Shown here piece after piece: positions 45,601-53,292 of a stretch of DNA of 64,000 nucleotides. Positions within the stretch are counted from its first letter, which is position 1; every line of letters starts with the position of its first letter. The notes under the pieces were generated by a model, which did no database searches, had not been told where the DNA came from, and saw only the letters and a program-made list of their open reading frames with translations. The position numbers were made by a program, and so were the translations under genes. The stretch is from the NCBI RefSeq assembly GCF_000612545.2, contig NZ_CP097800.1:620001-684000 (forward strand). The letters run 5' to 3'. Origin of the DNA: Streptomyces sp. PCS3-D2 (GTDB taxonomy: Bacteria > Actinomycetota > Actinomycetes > Streptomycetales > Streptomycetaceae).

Positions 45601-47486
45601 ACGAGGGTCTGGAGGCCGAAGGTCCGCTCGGCCAGCCGCTCCTCGACGGGGACGGCTTCGGCGACGGTGGTGATGGCCTCGGCTTCGGCGGTGAGCCGTT
45701 CGGCCTCGACGTGATGGGCGGTGAAGGCGTCCTCGCGGTGCAGGAAGGCGACGGCACGCCGGGCCGCGGCGGTGATGTCGCCTTCCACGCTCGCGGCCAG
45801 GGCCTCGATGCCGTCGGTGTCCGCGTGGCGCATCTCCTTGAGGGTGACCAACCGGCCCTGTGCCCGCCGCAGCTCGGTGATGCGGTCGATCCACTCCTCG
45901 GCGGTGGCCGGGGCCTCGCCACGGATGCGGCGGACCAGCCGGGCGATCGTCCGGGCGGCTTCGCCGAGGGCGTCGGCGGCCTGACGGGTGAGGGCCTGGA
46001 CGCTCTCGAACTCCTCCAGTACCTGCGCGGCCGTGGACCGTACCTCCTCCAGGGGGCCGCGCAGGTCTCCGGTCTCCGCGTCGCCGAGCCAGGGGAAGCG
46101 GTCGGCGGCGCGGACACAGGCGGCGAGCAGCGTCTCGTAGGCCGCCCCCACCGGCGCGGCCCCGGTCTCCGTGGCCTGCCGGGCGATGGAGAGGCAGTCG
46201 GCGATGCCCCGCACCAGGTCGGGGTTGCCGATGCGGGCGAGTGGTCCGTCCGCGGACGAGGGGACGTGGGTGTCGGACGTGTAGGGGGTGCGCCAGATCT
46301 GTACGGGGTGCATCCGCGCGGGCTCGCCGGAGCCGGCGCGCAGCACGACGAGTGTGCCGTCGTCGAAGAGGGCGTGGCCGTGGCAGGGAATCGGGGCGGC
46401 GACCTCTTTGCGGATCAGGTTGTAGGACAGCAGCAGGCCGCGCCCACCGGAGCCGGCGTGGAAGGCGAAGAGGACGTCCTCGCCATGGGGAGAGCGCACG
46501 GCCTTTTCGAACGCCAGGTCCGTGGTGTCCGTGTCGAAGGTCTTCACGGTGCCCGAGGCGAGGCAGTATCCGCCGGGGAAGACGATGCCCTCGTCGTCGG
46601 GCAGCCGGCGGCAGGACCGGCCGATGCCGTCGAGGCGGACGACCGTGTTGGTGACGGTGTTGTAGACCAGGTGGCGCCTGGTCTCCTCCTTGTAGGGGCG
46701 GACGCGGAGCAGGATCAGCGCGCCGACGGTGGCGTGGGCGATCTCGGCGTCGGCGAGGGACTGGAGGGGCTCGTCGACCGGCTCGCGGTGAATGCCCTCG
46801 CCGGTCTCGGTGTCGTTGTCGGTCTTGACGACGAGGGCGCCTCCGACCGTGGAGACGAAGATCCGTCCGTCGACGGATGCGTGCGGGTACCGGCCCGGGA
46901 CGTGGTCGTCGCGGGTGGTCTCGCACCACTCGACGTCGTGGGCGGGCGGGAAGACGTGGTCGCGCTCCCCCCGGGCGTCCAGGAACCTCGCCTCGCCGGC
47001 CTGGGTGAGGGACCAGCGCAGGACGCGGATGTCCTCGGCCTGCTCCCCGGTCCGGAAGACGGCCAGCAGCCTGCCGTCGGCGTGACGCAGCCGCAGCAGG
47101 CGCGCGCCCTGGTAGTAGCGGTGCAGCGCCCCGAACTCCCGGGTGAAGGCGGGGTCTTCGAGGAGGCCGGGCACGGCGGCGGCGGGCAGCGGGTTCAGGT
47201 CGCGGTCGTACAGGGCGAGCACGTCCGCGACGGACGTCTCCTGGCCATGACCGGCGGCGCCGTGGTAACCGAAGAGCAGTGCGTCCCCGATGGCGACGAT
47301 GTCGCCGGGCACCCGGCTCTGCTCGGTCCGCAGGCGCTCGGAGCCCGAGAGCGTGAGCCCGGCCCCGCCGAACTCGGCGGTGCGGGCGGCGTTGAGGGCC
47401 TCCGCGCGCCGGGCCAGCTCGCCGGCCTGCGCTGCCAGGCGGTCGCGCAATACCTCGTACGTACCCGCGTCCAACAGCGTCGTCAT
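42630..47486 (-). CDS. Giant DUF3686-type AAA ATPase (annotated elsewhere as DNA repair ATPase)
   Basis: About 1618 residues. Residues 1-420 look like a beta-rich sensor (YDRDLNPLPAAAVPGLLEDPAF, many short strands). About 420-800 is a long helical, coiled-coil-rich region. The AAA+ module follows near 1250: Walker A VSPPGYGKTTLMEYVAE, Walker B NVLLYLDDIQHTSPELLQKF (about 1312), and AVCMAGNPYTESGQRFRVPDMLANRADVWNLGD like a MoxR sensor 1 and Arg-finger region. The DNA repair name is a database habit, not shown here. Its ATG has GGAG 5 bases upstream; the GTG at 47537 lies inside a hairpin and is disfavoured. It follows the flotillin gene on the same strand. Confidence 0.8.
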   Translation of the reverse strand: MTTLLDAGTYEVLRDRLAAQAGELARRAEALNAARTAEFGGAGLTLSGSERLRTEQSRVPGDIVAIGDALLFGYHGAAGHGQETSVADVLALYDRDLNPLPAAAVPGLLEDPAFTREFGALHRYYQGARLLRLRHADGRLLAVFRTGEQAEDIRVLRWSLTQAGEARFLDARGERDHVFPPAHDVEWCETTRDDHVPGRYPHASVDGRIFVSTVGGALVVKTDNDTETGEGIHREPVDEPLQSLADAEIAHATVGALILLRVRPYKEETRRHLVYNTVTNTVVRLDGIGRSCRRLPDDEGIVFPGGYCLASGTVKTFDTDTTDLAFEKAVRSPHGEDVLFAFHAGSGGRGLLLSYNLIRKEVAAPIPCHGHALFDDGTLVVLRAGSGEPARMHPVQIWRTPYTSDTHVPSSADGPLARIGNPDLVRGIADCLSIARQATETGAAPVGAAYETLLAACVRAADRFPWLGDAETGDLRGPLEEVRSTAAQVLEEFESVQALTRQAADALGEAARTIARLVRRIRGEAPATAEEWIDRITELRRAQGRLVTLKEMRHADTDGIEALAASVEGDITAAARRAVAFLHREDAFTAHHVEAERLTAEAEAITTVAEAVPVEERLAERTFGLQTLVEVVAGLDIGDATVRTTILERIAEVLGSVNRARATLAARRRELLDREGRAEFAAEFALLGQAVTGALATASTPEECEAQLARLLLQLENLESRFAEHDGFLAEITEKRTEVHDAFSSRQQTLRDARARRAEALSDSARRVLEAVARRTSGLASLDEINTYFTSDPMADKVRRTADQLRQLGDAVRAEELEGRLLAARQEAGRALRDRGELFGDGGDTIRLGRHRFAVTRQSPELTLVPHRDGQAFALTGTDYRRPVTDPDFADTRPYWDRLLPSESPEVYRAEHLAARLLADHGAAALADADLPAVVRRAAEAAYDEGYERGVHDHDATVILDAVLRLHEKAGLLRYPPHVRAAAVLFWAHSARADFRDAFVRRAMSLVRARETFGLAPAIEGLRAELASEISRSIERETDAAHAAAYLFEELTTGPDGFALSAAAHTLLDTFRRTVGSSPYDEDLAVLPDLAARRHLVEGWLTSYATACGEDIDAGDIAEAAAVELCPALDRYEATGATTATVTGLLGAHPRITGRAMDVRLDEFLTRTAAFAAHAVPGFRAYQQRRSGLLAAERAQLRLDAYRPRVMSSFVRNRLVDEVYLPLIGDNLAKQLGAVGDAKRTDSHGLLLLVSPPGYGKTTLMEYVAERLGLLLVKVDGPALGRTTSLDPAEAPDAAARRELEKIAFALAAGNNVLLYLDDIQHTSPELLQKFIPLCDATRTLDGHDLRGKRFAVCMAGNPYTESGQRFRVPDMLANRADVWNLGDVLNGKEDAFAFSFVENALTSNPVLAPLAGRERADLELLVRLAAEDPTARRDRLTHPFQAAELDRILVVLRHLLTARRTVLAVNGAYMASAARSGTSRTEPPFRLQGSYRNMNKIAARISPAMNDAELSALIDDHYTAEAQTLTTGAEADLLKLAALRGTLTDGPAARWAEITAAYVRSQALGGSGEDSVSRAVAALGLLADRVAAVESAITRATGPRDLPRRAGGGPAPRGGEE

Positions 47487-47520
47487 CTGCTCCAGCTCCC
47501 TCGCGTACAAGATGGTGTGC

Positions 47521-47558
47521 GGTTGCGGAGCCGCCACTACTGCGGCGGCTCCGCAACC
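47521..47558 (-). other. Perfect 15-bp hairpin between the flotillin and ATPase genes
   Basis: ggttgcggagccgcc and ggcggctccgcaacc pair fully around an 8-base loop in the 93-bp gap. No U tract follows, so it may be an attenuator or an mRNA processing or stability element that sets the ratio of flotillin to ATPase. Confidence 0.6.
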
Positions 47559-47579
47559 TTGACCGCACCCCCGTGGCGG

Positions 47580-49643
47580 TCAGTTCTTGGCGGCGCCGTT
47601 CAGGACGGCACCGCTGGACCCGGCGAGTCCGCTCACCGGCAGGTCGGCCAGGCCCAGCTGTCGGGCTCGTGCCAGCAGCTCGTCCAGCTGCCCGGATCCG
47701 GCCGGCATCAGCTTCATGAGAAGGGCCGAGACGGTCAGGTTCTGCACGTCGGACGTGGACAGCGAGCCCAGCATCTTGGTGAGGTCCTCGGTGAAGGAGG
47801 AGGCTGCGCCGTCCAGCCAGGGCCCGGCCAGGGTCCGGGCGGTCTGCGAGTGCTCCATGAACCCGTCCACCGCCCGGCCCATCGACATCGCGCCCACGAT
47901 CCGGTCGAAGAAGGCCGCCTCACCGCCGACGATGCTGATGTCGGCGCTCTCCAGTCCCGTCGCCAGCACGGTCGCCTGGGCCTCGGCCACCTGCCGCTGC
48001 ATGTCGAGCCCGGCGAGGCGGACTTCCTTCTCCGCCTCCAGCCGCAGCCGGTACTCCTCGTGGCCGCGCGAGGCCTCGTCGAGGGCGGCCATGGCCGCGG
48101 CCTTCTCGGTGAGGCCCTCGGCCTCCGCCTTCAGCTTCTCCCCGATCGCGGCCGCCTGGGCCAGTGCCATGTCGCGGGCGCCGTCCGCCTCGGCCCTGAG
48201 CCGTGCCGTGGTGGCTCCGGCCTCGGCCAGGCCGGTCTTCTCGATCGCGTCCGCTTCCTTCTCCCGTACGGCGACGGCGGCCAGACCCTCGGCGGCTGCC
48301 TCCGCCTGGATTCCTTCGGCGAGCCGGATCTTGGCCCGGGCGTCGAGGTCGGCGGTCTTGTTCCTGGCCTCGGCGAGGGTGAGCTCCTCCGCCGCCCGGT
48401 GCACGGCCGCCTGCTCGGCGGCCTCCGCCGCCTTGATGTCCTTGACCAGCTTCTCCTGCGCCTGCGCCTCGGCGGCGATGACGACGGCCTGACGCTCCCG
48501 CTCGGCCTCTTCCACCGTCCGCAGCCGCTTGATGGACTCCTCCTGCTCGGCGACGGTACGGTCGACCGCGATCCGCTCCCGCACGACCTCGGCGATGTCC
48601 CGCTTCTCGGTCTCGACCTCCTTGTCGGCGGCGATCCGGGTCAGCTGGGTCTCCCGTTCCCTCGCGATGACCTCCAGCAGTCGGTCCTTCTCGATCCGCT
48701 CGTTCTCGACGGCGATGACCCGCTCGCGGTTCTTCTGTGCGACGGCGACCTCACGGGCCTGGTTCTCACGCTGGATGCCGAGCTGCTCCTCGGTCTTGAG
48801 GAAGGCGCTCTGCGCCCGCAGCCGCTCCTCCTCCACCACACGGGCGGTTTCCGCCTCCTCCCGGGCCCGGACCGTCTCGATCTCGCGGCGCTGCTTGATC
48901 TCGGCGTCGGCCTGCCGACGCTCGAGTTCCAAGATGGCCTCGCGTGCGTCGACGTTCTGCCGGGTGAGCTCCTTCTGCTCGTGCTGGCGGAACTCGTTGG
49001 TGCGCACGCTCTCGACGGCCGTCAGCTCGGTGATCTTCCGGATGCCCTGGGCGTCCAGGATGTTGCCTGCGTCCAGCTGGGCGAGCGGGGTCTGCTCCAG
49101 GTAGTCGATCGCCGCGTCCTCCAGGCTGTAGCCGTTCAGATCGGTGCCGATGACGTGGATGATCCGGTCGCGCAGTTCGTCGCGCATCGTGTAGAGATCG
49201 GTGAAGTCGAGTTGCTTGCCGACCGTCTTGAGCGCCTCGGAGAACTTGGCGTTGAACAGCTCCTGCAGCGTCGCCTTGTCCGAGGCCCGCTGGGTGCCGA
49301 TGGCCTGGGCGACCTTGATGACGTCCTCGACGGTCTTGTTGACCCGGACGAAGAAGGAGATCCGGATGTCGGCGCGGATGTTGTCCTTACAGATGAGACC
49401 GTCGCGCCCGGTGCGGGAGATCTCGATGGTCTTGACCGAGATGTCCATGATCTCGGCCTTGTGCAGCACGGGCAGCACCACCTGGCCGGTGAAGGTCACA
49501 TCGACCTTTCGCATCTTGGAGACGATCAGGGCCTTGCCCTGCTCCACCTTGCGGAACAACCGCGTCAGCACGATGAGGGTGACGACCGCGAGAACGAGGA
49601 CGACGATGACGAGCGTGCCAAGGCCCAAAGAGATGGCATCCAT
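47580..49643 (-). CDS. Flotillin-family SPFH membrane scaffold (YqiK-like)
   Basis: 687 residues. The N-terminal helix ([23 protein letters not shown]) is followed by an SPFH domain (KVDVTFTGQVVLPVLHKAEIMDISVKTIEISRTGRDGLICKDNIRADIRISFFVRVNKTVEDVIKVAQAIG). A 350-residue charged coiled coil with EA/AE repeats follows, ending in the flotillin C-terminal region (GGEAAFFDRIVGAMSMGRAVDGFMEHSQ). It should form large microdomain cages on the inner membrane. It lies between the YqiJ-like and DUF3686 genes. Confidence 0.9.
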   Translation of the reverse strand: MDAISLGLGTLVIVVLVLAVVTLIVLTRLFRKVEQGKALIVSKMRKVDVTFTGQVVLPVLHKAEIMDISVKTIEISRTGRDGLICKDNIRADIRISFFVRVNKTVEDVIKVAQAIGTQRASDKATLQELFNAKFSEALKTVGKQLDFTDLYTMRDELRDRIIHVIGTDLNGYSLEDAAIDYLEQTPLAQLDAGNILDAQGIRKITELTAVESVRTNEFRQHEQKELTRQNVDAREAILELERRQADAEIKQRREIETVRAREEAETARVVEEERLRAQSAFLKTEEQLGIQRENQAREVAVAQKNRERVIAVENERIEKDRLLEVIARERETQLTRIAADKEVETEKRDIAEVVRERIAVDRTVAEQEESIKRLRTVEEAERERQAVVIAAEAQAQEKLVKDIKAAEAAEQAAVHRAAEELTLAEARNKTADLDARAKIRLAEGIQAEAAAEGLAAVAVREKEADAIEKTGLAEAGATTARLRAEADGARDMALAQAAAIGEKLKAEAEGLTEKAAAMAALDEASRGHEEYRLRLEAEKEVRLAGLDMQRQVAEAQATVLATGLESADISIVGGEAAFFDRIVGAMSMGRAVDGFMEHSQTARTLAGPWLDGAASSFTEDLTKMLGSLSTSDVQNLTVSALLMKLMPAGSGQLDELLARARQLGLADLPVSGLAGSSGAVLNGAAKN

Positions 49644-49703
49644 GAGGAATCCCCACGTGAGAAGTCGAAGCCGGTAGGCCCGGAGGCCGGGAGGGGCGGC
49701 GGG

Positions 49704-50303
49704 TCAGCCGCGCGGGTCGAGCGCCGCGTCGAAGGGCGCGACCCAGAAGAATTCGCCCGCGTCGTCGTACGCGTACAGCAGCGCGGTGCTGCCGAGCGTG
49801 AGCGGATCACTGCCGTGCTGGCGGACCTGGACGATCGCGGTGGCGCCGCCACCTGCCGCGACTTCCGCCTGACCGAAGCCCTGGTCCACCCGCCCGGTGC
49901 GGATGACGCAGGTCAGGCCGACGAAGTCCAGCCGGGACGGCCCGGGTTCGTCGGGGAAGAGCTTGGCCAGCGGCCGCAGGAGTAGTCGGGTGACGCGCCA
50001 CGACAGCAGGAGCGAGGCGAACAGCAGGGCGGCGCCGAGGAAGCTCTCCACCCCACCCGGCCATCCCGTACGGGCGAGGAGCACGGAGCCGGCAAGGCTG
50101 GTGAACCAGGCCAGGCCGATCAGCACCGACGCCGACACGGTGACGGGCACGCCGCCGAGGCCGAGGACACCGCCACCCGAATCGGCGGCGTCGTGGTCGG
50201 CGGCCCCGCACAGCACGAGCAGCCAGAACCCGAGGACGACGGCCAGGGCCGATGTCAGCAGCACCGTGGGAAAGCCGAGAGCGGCCCCGATGAACTCGTC
50301 CAC
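49704..50303 (-). CDS. YqiJ-like membrane protein with OB-fold (NfeD-like partner of flotillin)
   Basis: 199 residues. Three or four helices (FPTVLLTSALAVVLGFWLLVLCG, VSASVLIGLAWFTSLAGSVLLA, VESFLGAALLFASLLLSWRVTRLLLRPLAKLF) precede an OB-like domain (FVGLTCVIRTGRVDQGFGQAEVAAGGGATAIVQVRQ...ALLYAYDDAGEFFWVAPF). YqiJ/YqiK pairs are the flotillin counterpart of NfeD/stomatin. The GTG start has GGGAGGGGG just upstream; the longer frame is spurious. First gene of the three-gene run. Confidence 0.78.
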   Translation of the reverse strand: MDEFIGAALGFPTVLLTSALAVVLGFWLLVLCGAADHDAADSGGGVLGLGGVPVTVSASVLIGLAWFTSLAGSVLLARTGWPGGVESFLGAALLFASLLLSWRVTRLLLRPLAKLFPDEPGPSRLDFVGLTCVIRTGRVDQGFGQAEVAAGGGATAIVQVRQHGSDPLTLGSTALLYAYDDAGEFFWVAPFDAALDPRG

Positions 50304-50461
50304 GTCTCCCCCTCCCTTCCGGCACCCGGCATCAGGTGCGTGGGCCGGTGCGGCCTCCCTCCATCCTGCCCCGGAGGCGGCCCCACGCACATTGCCGACC
50401 ATCGGCAATCTTTACGCCTCTTTCACGCCGACCGCAGGATGGTCGGGCGACGAGCATTGGC

Positions 50462-50491
50462 GTTAGCATCTAACTAAAGTTAGTGACTAAC
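50462..50491. promoter_or_regulatory. Tandem TetR-type operator (two GTTAG-N3-CTAAC sites)
   Basis: Two 13-bp palindromes, gttagcatctaac (50462-50474) and gttagtgactaac (50479-50491), are separated by taaa, so their centres are 17 bp apart. They end 14 bp before the monooxygenase ATG. This is a strong candidate target for the TetR encoded two genes downstream. Confidence 0.7.
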
Positions 50492-50504
50492 GAAAGGTGG
50501 AGGC

Positions 50505-52010
50505 ATGCTGTCGACGACGGTGGTGGTGGCCGGCGCCGGGCCGACCGGATTGGCGACCGCCTGTGGACTGCGCGCCGCGGGCGTTCCCGTCCGGGTGCTG
50601 GACAGGGCGCCGGGACCGGCGGCGACCTCGCGGGCCCTGGGCCTTCAGCCACGCGGTGCCGAGGTGCTCGACCGACTCGGCGCCCTCGGCGACCTGGCCG
50701 AGCGATCGGTGCGGATCTCCCAGGTCCTGACGTACGTCGACGGACGCCCCCTGGCGAGACTGCCCGTCGGGCGGCCCACCAGGCTGGTCACCAGGCCCGG
50801 CCTGCTCATGTCCCAGGCCGAGGTCGAGGCCCGGCTCCGGGACCGGCTGGCCGGGCTCGGCGTCGAGGTCGAATGGGGCCGCGCGGTGCTGGACGTGCGC
50901 CAGGACCCGGAGCGGGTCGTCTTGCGCCTCGACCACGGCGAGGAGGAGGCCGGCTGGCTGGTGGGGTGCGACGGCGCGCACAGCCGCGTGCGCAAGGCCG
51001 CCGGGATCGCCTTCCCCGGCGTGCCGGTGGTGGAGCGCTTCCTGCTGGCCGACGTGACGGCCGGCCTGCCGGTCCCCCGGGACACGGTGGCGGTCTGGCT
51101 GCGCGGGGACACGATGCTCGGGGCCTTTCCGCTGCCGGGAAAGGACCTGTGGCGCCTGATGGCGCCCGCCGCACCCGGATCGGCGGCGGACCCGGCGGAC
51201 AGCCTGGCGGAGCTCCTGCGGCGGGAGGCCGGCGTTCCCCGCACCGCGGTGCGGGAGGTGCACTGGACCTCCACCTTCCGGATCAACCGGCGTCTCGCCT
51301 CGTCATACCGCAGCGGCAGGCTGCTGCTCGCCGGTGACGCCGCGCACATCCACAGCCCCTTCGGCGGTCAGGGCATGAACACCGGCCTGGGCGACGCGGA
51401 GAACCTGGCCTGGAAGCTCGCCCTGGTCGCCACCGGGCGGTCCGACGACGCCCTGCTGGACACCTACGAGGCCGAACGCAGACCGGTCGCCCGCGAGGTG
51501 CTGTCGTCCACCACCGCCATGACGGGCGTGGTGCTCGGCCGGAGCACGTGGGCCCGGGCCCTGCGCGACCACGTCTTCGTCCCCCTGCTCGACCGGCCCA
51601 CCGTGCAACGCCGGCTCTGGGAGAAGTCCTCCCAGCTGACCCTCAGCTACCGCAGGGGCCCCCTCGGCACCCTCCACCGGCTCCCCAGGCCCCTCCCCGG
51701 ACCTGCCCCGCACCCCGGCGACCGCGTACCGGACGGGCCCTGCATCCGTCAGGACGGCAGCACCACGCGCCTGTACGAGGAACTGCGCACGGGCTGGGCC
51801 CTCCTCAGCCCCGGGGCGCCTCCCTCCGCCCAGGAGGCCGTCGCCGTGCGGCACCTCGGTGCGGACAAGGTGACCGCACTCACCGTGCCGGGCGGCTCCC
51901 GGCGCACCCTGCTGGTACGACCCGACGCCCACCTGGCCTGGCGCGGAACGCGGGCCGCCGCTCTGGACCGGGCACTGACACGCATACTCGGGAACGGCAC
52001 AGGACAGTGA
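50505..52010 (+). CDS. FAD-dependent aromatic monooxygenase (PheA/TetX/rifampicin-monooxygenase class)
   Basis: 501 residues, class A flavoprotein hydroxylase. VVVAGAGPTGLATACGLRAAGVPVRVLDRAPG binds FAD at the N-terminus, VGCDGAHSRVRKAAGI is the DG motif, and LLLAGDAAHIHSPFGGQGMNTGLGDAENLAWKL the GD motif. A C-terminal thioredoxin-like domain (LRTGWALLSPGAPP...TLLVRPDAHLAWRG) is typical of phenol- and polyketide-type hydroxylases. The substrate is unknown; drug inactivation or natural-product tailoring are both possible. It shares an operon with the TetR gene, behind the tandem operator. Confidence 0.83.
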   Translation: MLSTTVVVAGAGPTGLATACGLRAAGVPVRVLDRAPGPAATSRALGLQPRGAEVLDRLGALGDLAERSVRISQVLTYVDGRPLARLPVGRPTRLVTRPGLLMSQAEVEARLRDRLAGLGVEVEWGRAVLDVRQDPERVVLRLDHGEEEAGWLVGCDGAHSRVRKAAGIAFPGVPVVERFLLADVTAGLPVPRDTVAVWLRGDTMLGAFPLPGKDLWRLMAPAAPGSAADPADSLAELLRREAGVPRTAVREVHWTSTFRINRRLASSYRSGRLLLAGDAAHIHSPFGGQGMNTGLGDAENLAWKLALVATGRSDDALLDTYEAERRPVAREVLSSTTAMTGVVLGRSTWARALRDHVFVPLLDRPTVQRRLWEKSSQLTLSYRRGPLGTLHRLPRPLPGPAPHPGDRVPDGPCIRQDGSTTRLYEELRTGWALLSPGAPPSAQEAVAVRHLGADKVTALTVPGGSRRTLLVRPDAHLAWRGTRAAALDRALTRILGNGTGQ

Positions 52011-52044
52011 GCGAGCACCGAAAACGCCCGGAGGCGGTAGTTCC

Positions 52045-52635
52045 ATGAGTACGTCCCCCACGCCGGTTCCCGGCCTGCGCGAACGGAAGAAGGCGCAGAC
52101 GCGCCGGACGATCCAGGAACAGGCCCTGCGCCTGTTCCTGGCCCAGGGGTACCAGAACACCACCGTCGAGGAGATCTCGGCCGCGGCGGGGGTCTCGCAC
52201 ATGACGTTCTTCCGGCACTTCCCCACCAAGGAGGCCGTGGTGGAGTCCGACGACTACGATCCGCTGATCGCCCGGCTCATCGAGGAGCGGCCGCGCCACG
52301 AGGACAGCCTCACCGCCCTGTGCAGCGCCCTGAGCCAGGGCCTGCGGGCGGTGTACGCCGACGGCAAGGACTCCCTGCTCGCCCGTACCAGACTCATCCT
52401 CGGCACGCCCGCCCTGCGCGCCCGGACCTGGGACAACCAGTACGCCACCCAGCGGCTCTTCGCCGACGCCCTCAGATCGCGCCACCCCGGCGAAAGCGAC
52501 CTCTCCGCCCGGGTCGTCGCGGCGGCCGCCCTCGGGGCCGTGACGACGGCACTCGCCGCCTGGGTCGAAAGTGACGGCGCCCTCGACCTCCCCGCCCTGG
52601 CCGACGAGGCCTTTCGCGCCCTGCGCCCGTCATAG
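52045..52635 (+). CDS. TetR-family repressor
   Basis: 196 residues. HTH at about 17-60: TRRTIQEQALRLFLAQGYQNTTVEEISAAAGVSHMTFFRHFPTKEAVV. The rest is a helical ligand domain. It lies 34 bp after the monooxygenase gene, so it probably represses its own operon through the GTTAG-N3-CTAAC sites, with the monooxygenase substrate as a likely inducer. Confidence 0.85.
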   Translation: MSTSPTPVPGLRERKKAQTRRTIQEQALRLFLAQGYQNTTVEEISAAAGVSHMTFFRHFPTKEAVVESDDYDPLIARLIEERPRHEDSLTALCSALSQGLRAVYADGKDSLLARTRLILGTPALRARTWDNQYATQRLFADALRSRHPGESDLSARVVAAAALGAVTTALAAWVESDGALDLPALADEAFRALRPS

Positions 52636-52722
52636 CGGCCACCGCCCCCGCGGGCGGTCCCCGGCCCGGTCCGGTGCCGCCACGGGCTCCCTGCCGACCC
52701 TCCGCCGAGGACCCGCCGTCCC

Positions 52723-52938
52723 CTACCGCTCCACGTCCTGCCCGCCCAGAGCCATCACGACTCCGGTCAGGAACAGGCTCAGGCCGATCACCACGAAGGG
52801 GAAGCCGGGACCCGGCAGGACGTACATCACCGCTCCCAGGCAGGTGACGGGAAGCCCCGCGGCGGCGAGTACGAGGCCGAGACGGCGCTCGGCCGTGACC
52901 CAGCGGTAGAGGGCGGCGCGGCAGGTTCGGAACCGCAT
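52723..52938 (-). CDS. Small PGPGW-like transmembrane protein
   Basis: 71 residues with two hydrophobic helices (LGLVLAAAGLPVTCLGAVMYVLPG and FPFVVIGLSLFLTGVVMAL) joined by PGPGF, a variant of the PGPGW signature of a small membrane family of unknown function. GGAGGGC lies before the ATG. The longer upstream frame has no support. Confidence 0.65.
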   Translation of the reverse strand: MRFRTCRAALYRWVTAERRLGLVLAAAGLPVTCLGAVMYVLPGPGFPFVVIGLSLFLTGVVMALGGQDVER

Positions 52939-53292
52939 CAGGCCGCCCTCCGGACGGTGCCCGTCATCGGGGGAACGGCACCGGGCAGATCGGCACGGCA
53001 CGGCAGCGGCACCACCGCCGGCATGAGCAGCGGCTTCGTCGTCCTGCCCAGCGCTGTCGCGTGGATCATGTGCTTCCATTCGTGGGCGCCGTTCCGGAAT
53101 GAGGCGCTCACCTTACCTGGACCATACGTGGCGTGTTCATGCCGGTGATCGGCAACGAAGAAGGCCGAGCACTGCCGCCAGGGGCCCGTCAGAACCGCGT
53201 AAGGGATCCGTAAAATCCATAGCGGTGTGCCGGGAAGCCTGGTCGGCGGTCAAGGGGACACCTCTCACTCGCCGATCGGGGGCTCGTTTTCC
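52939..53292. other. Intergenic region upstream of the antiporter gene
   Basis: About 350 bp with no gene that I can support. I looked for a c-di-AMP riboswitch, as some K+/H+ antiporters have one, and saw no convincing core. A short AT-rich part at 53198-53222 (cgtaaaatccatagcgg) may hold the promoter. Confidence 0.45.

Noticed and set aside
44292-49985. A 1897-codon open frame antisense to the ATPase, flotillin and YqiJ genes
   Set aside because: Long antisense frames are expected where codon third positions are G/C. It has no domain features and spans three well-supported genes.
52957-53148. A 63-codon ORF with a hydrophobic stretch opposite the PGPGW gene
   Set aside because: No ribosome site and no conserved features; it spans the upstream region of the PGPGW gene.
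52939-53292. c-di-AMP (ydaO) riboswitch before the antiporter
   Set aside because: I could not find the conserved core segments; the region stays unassigned.
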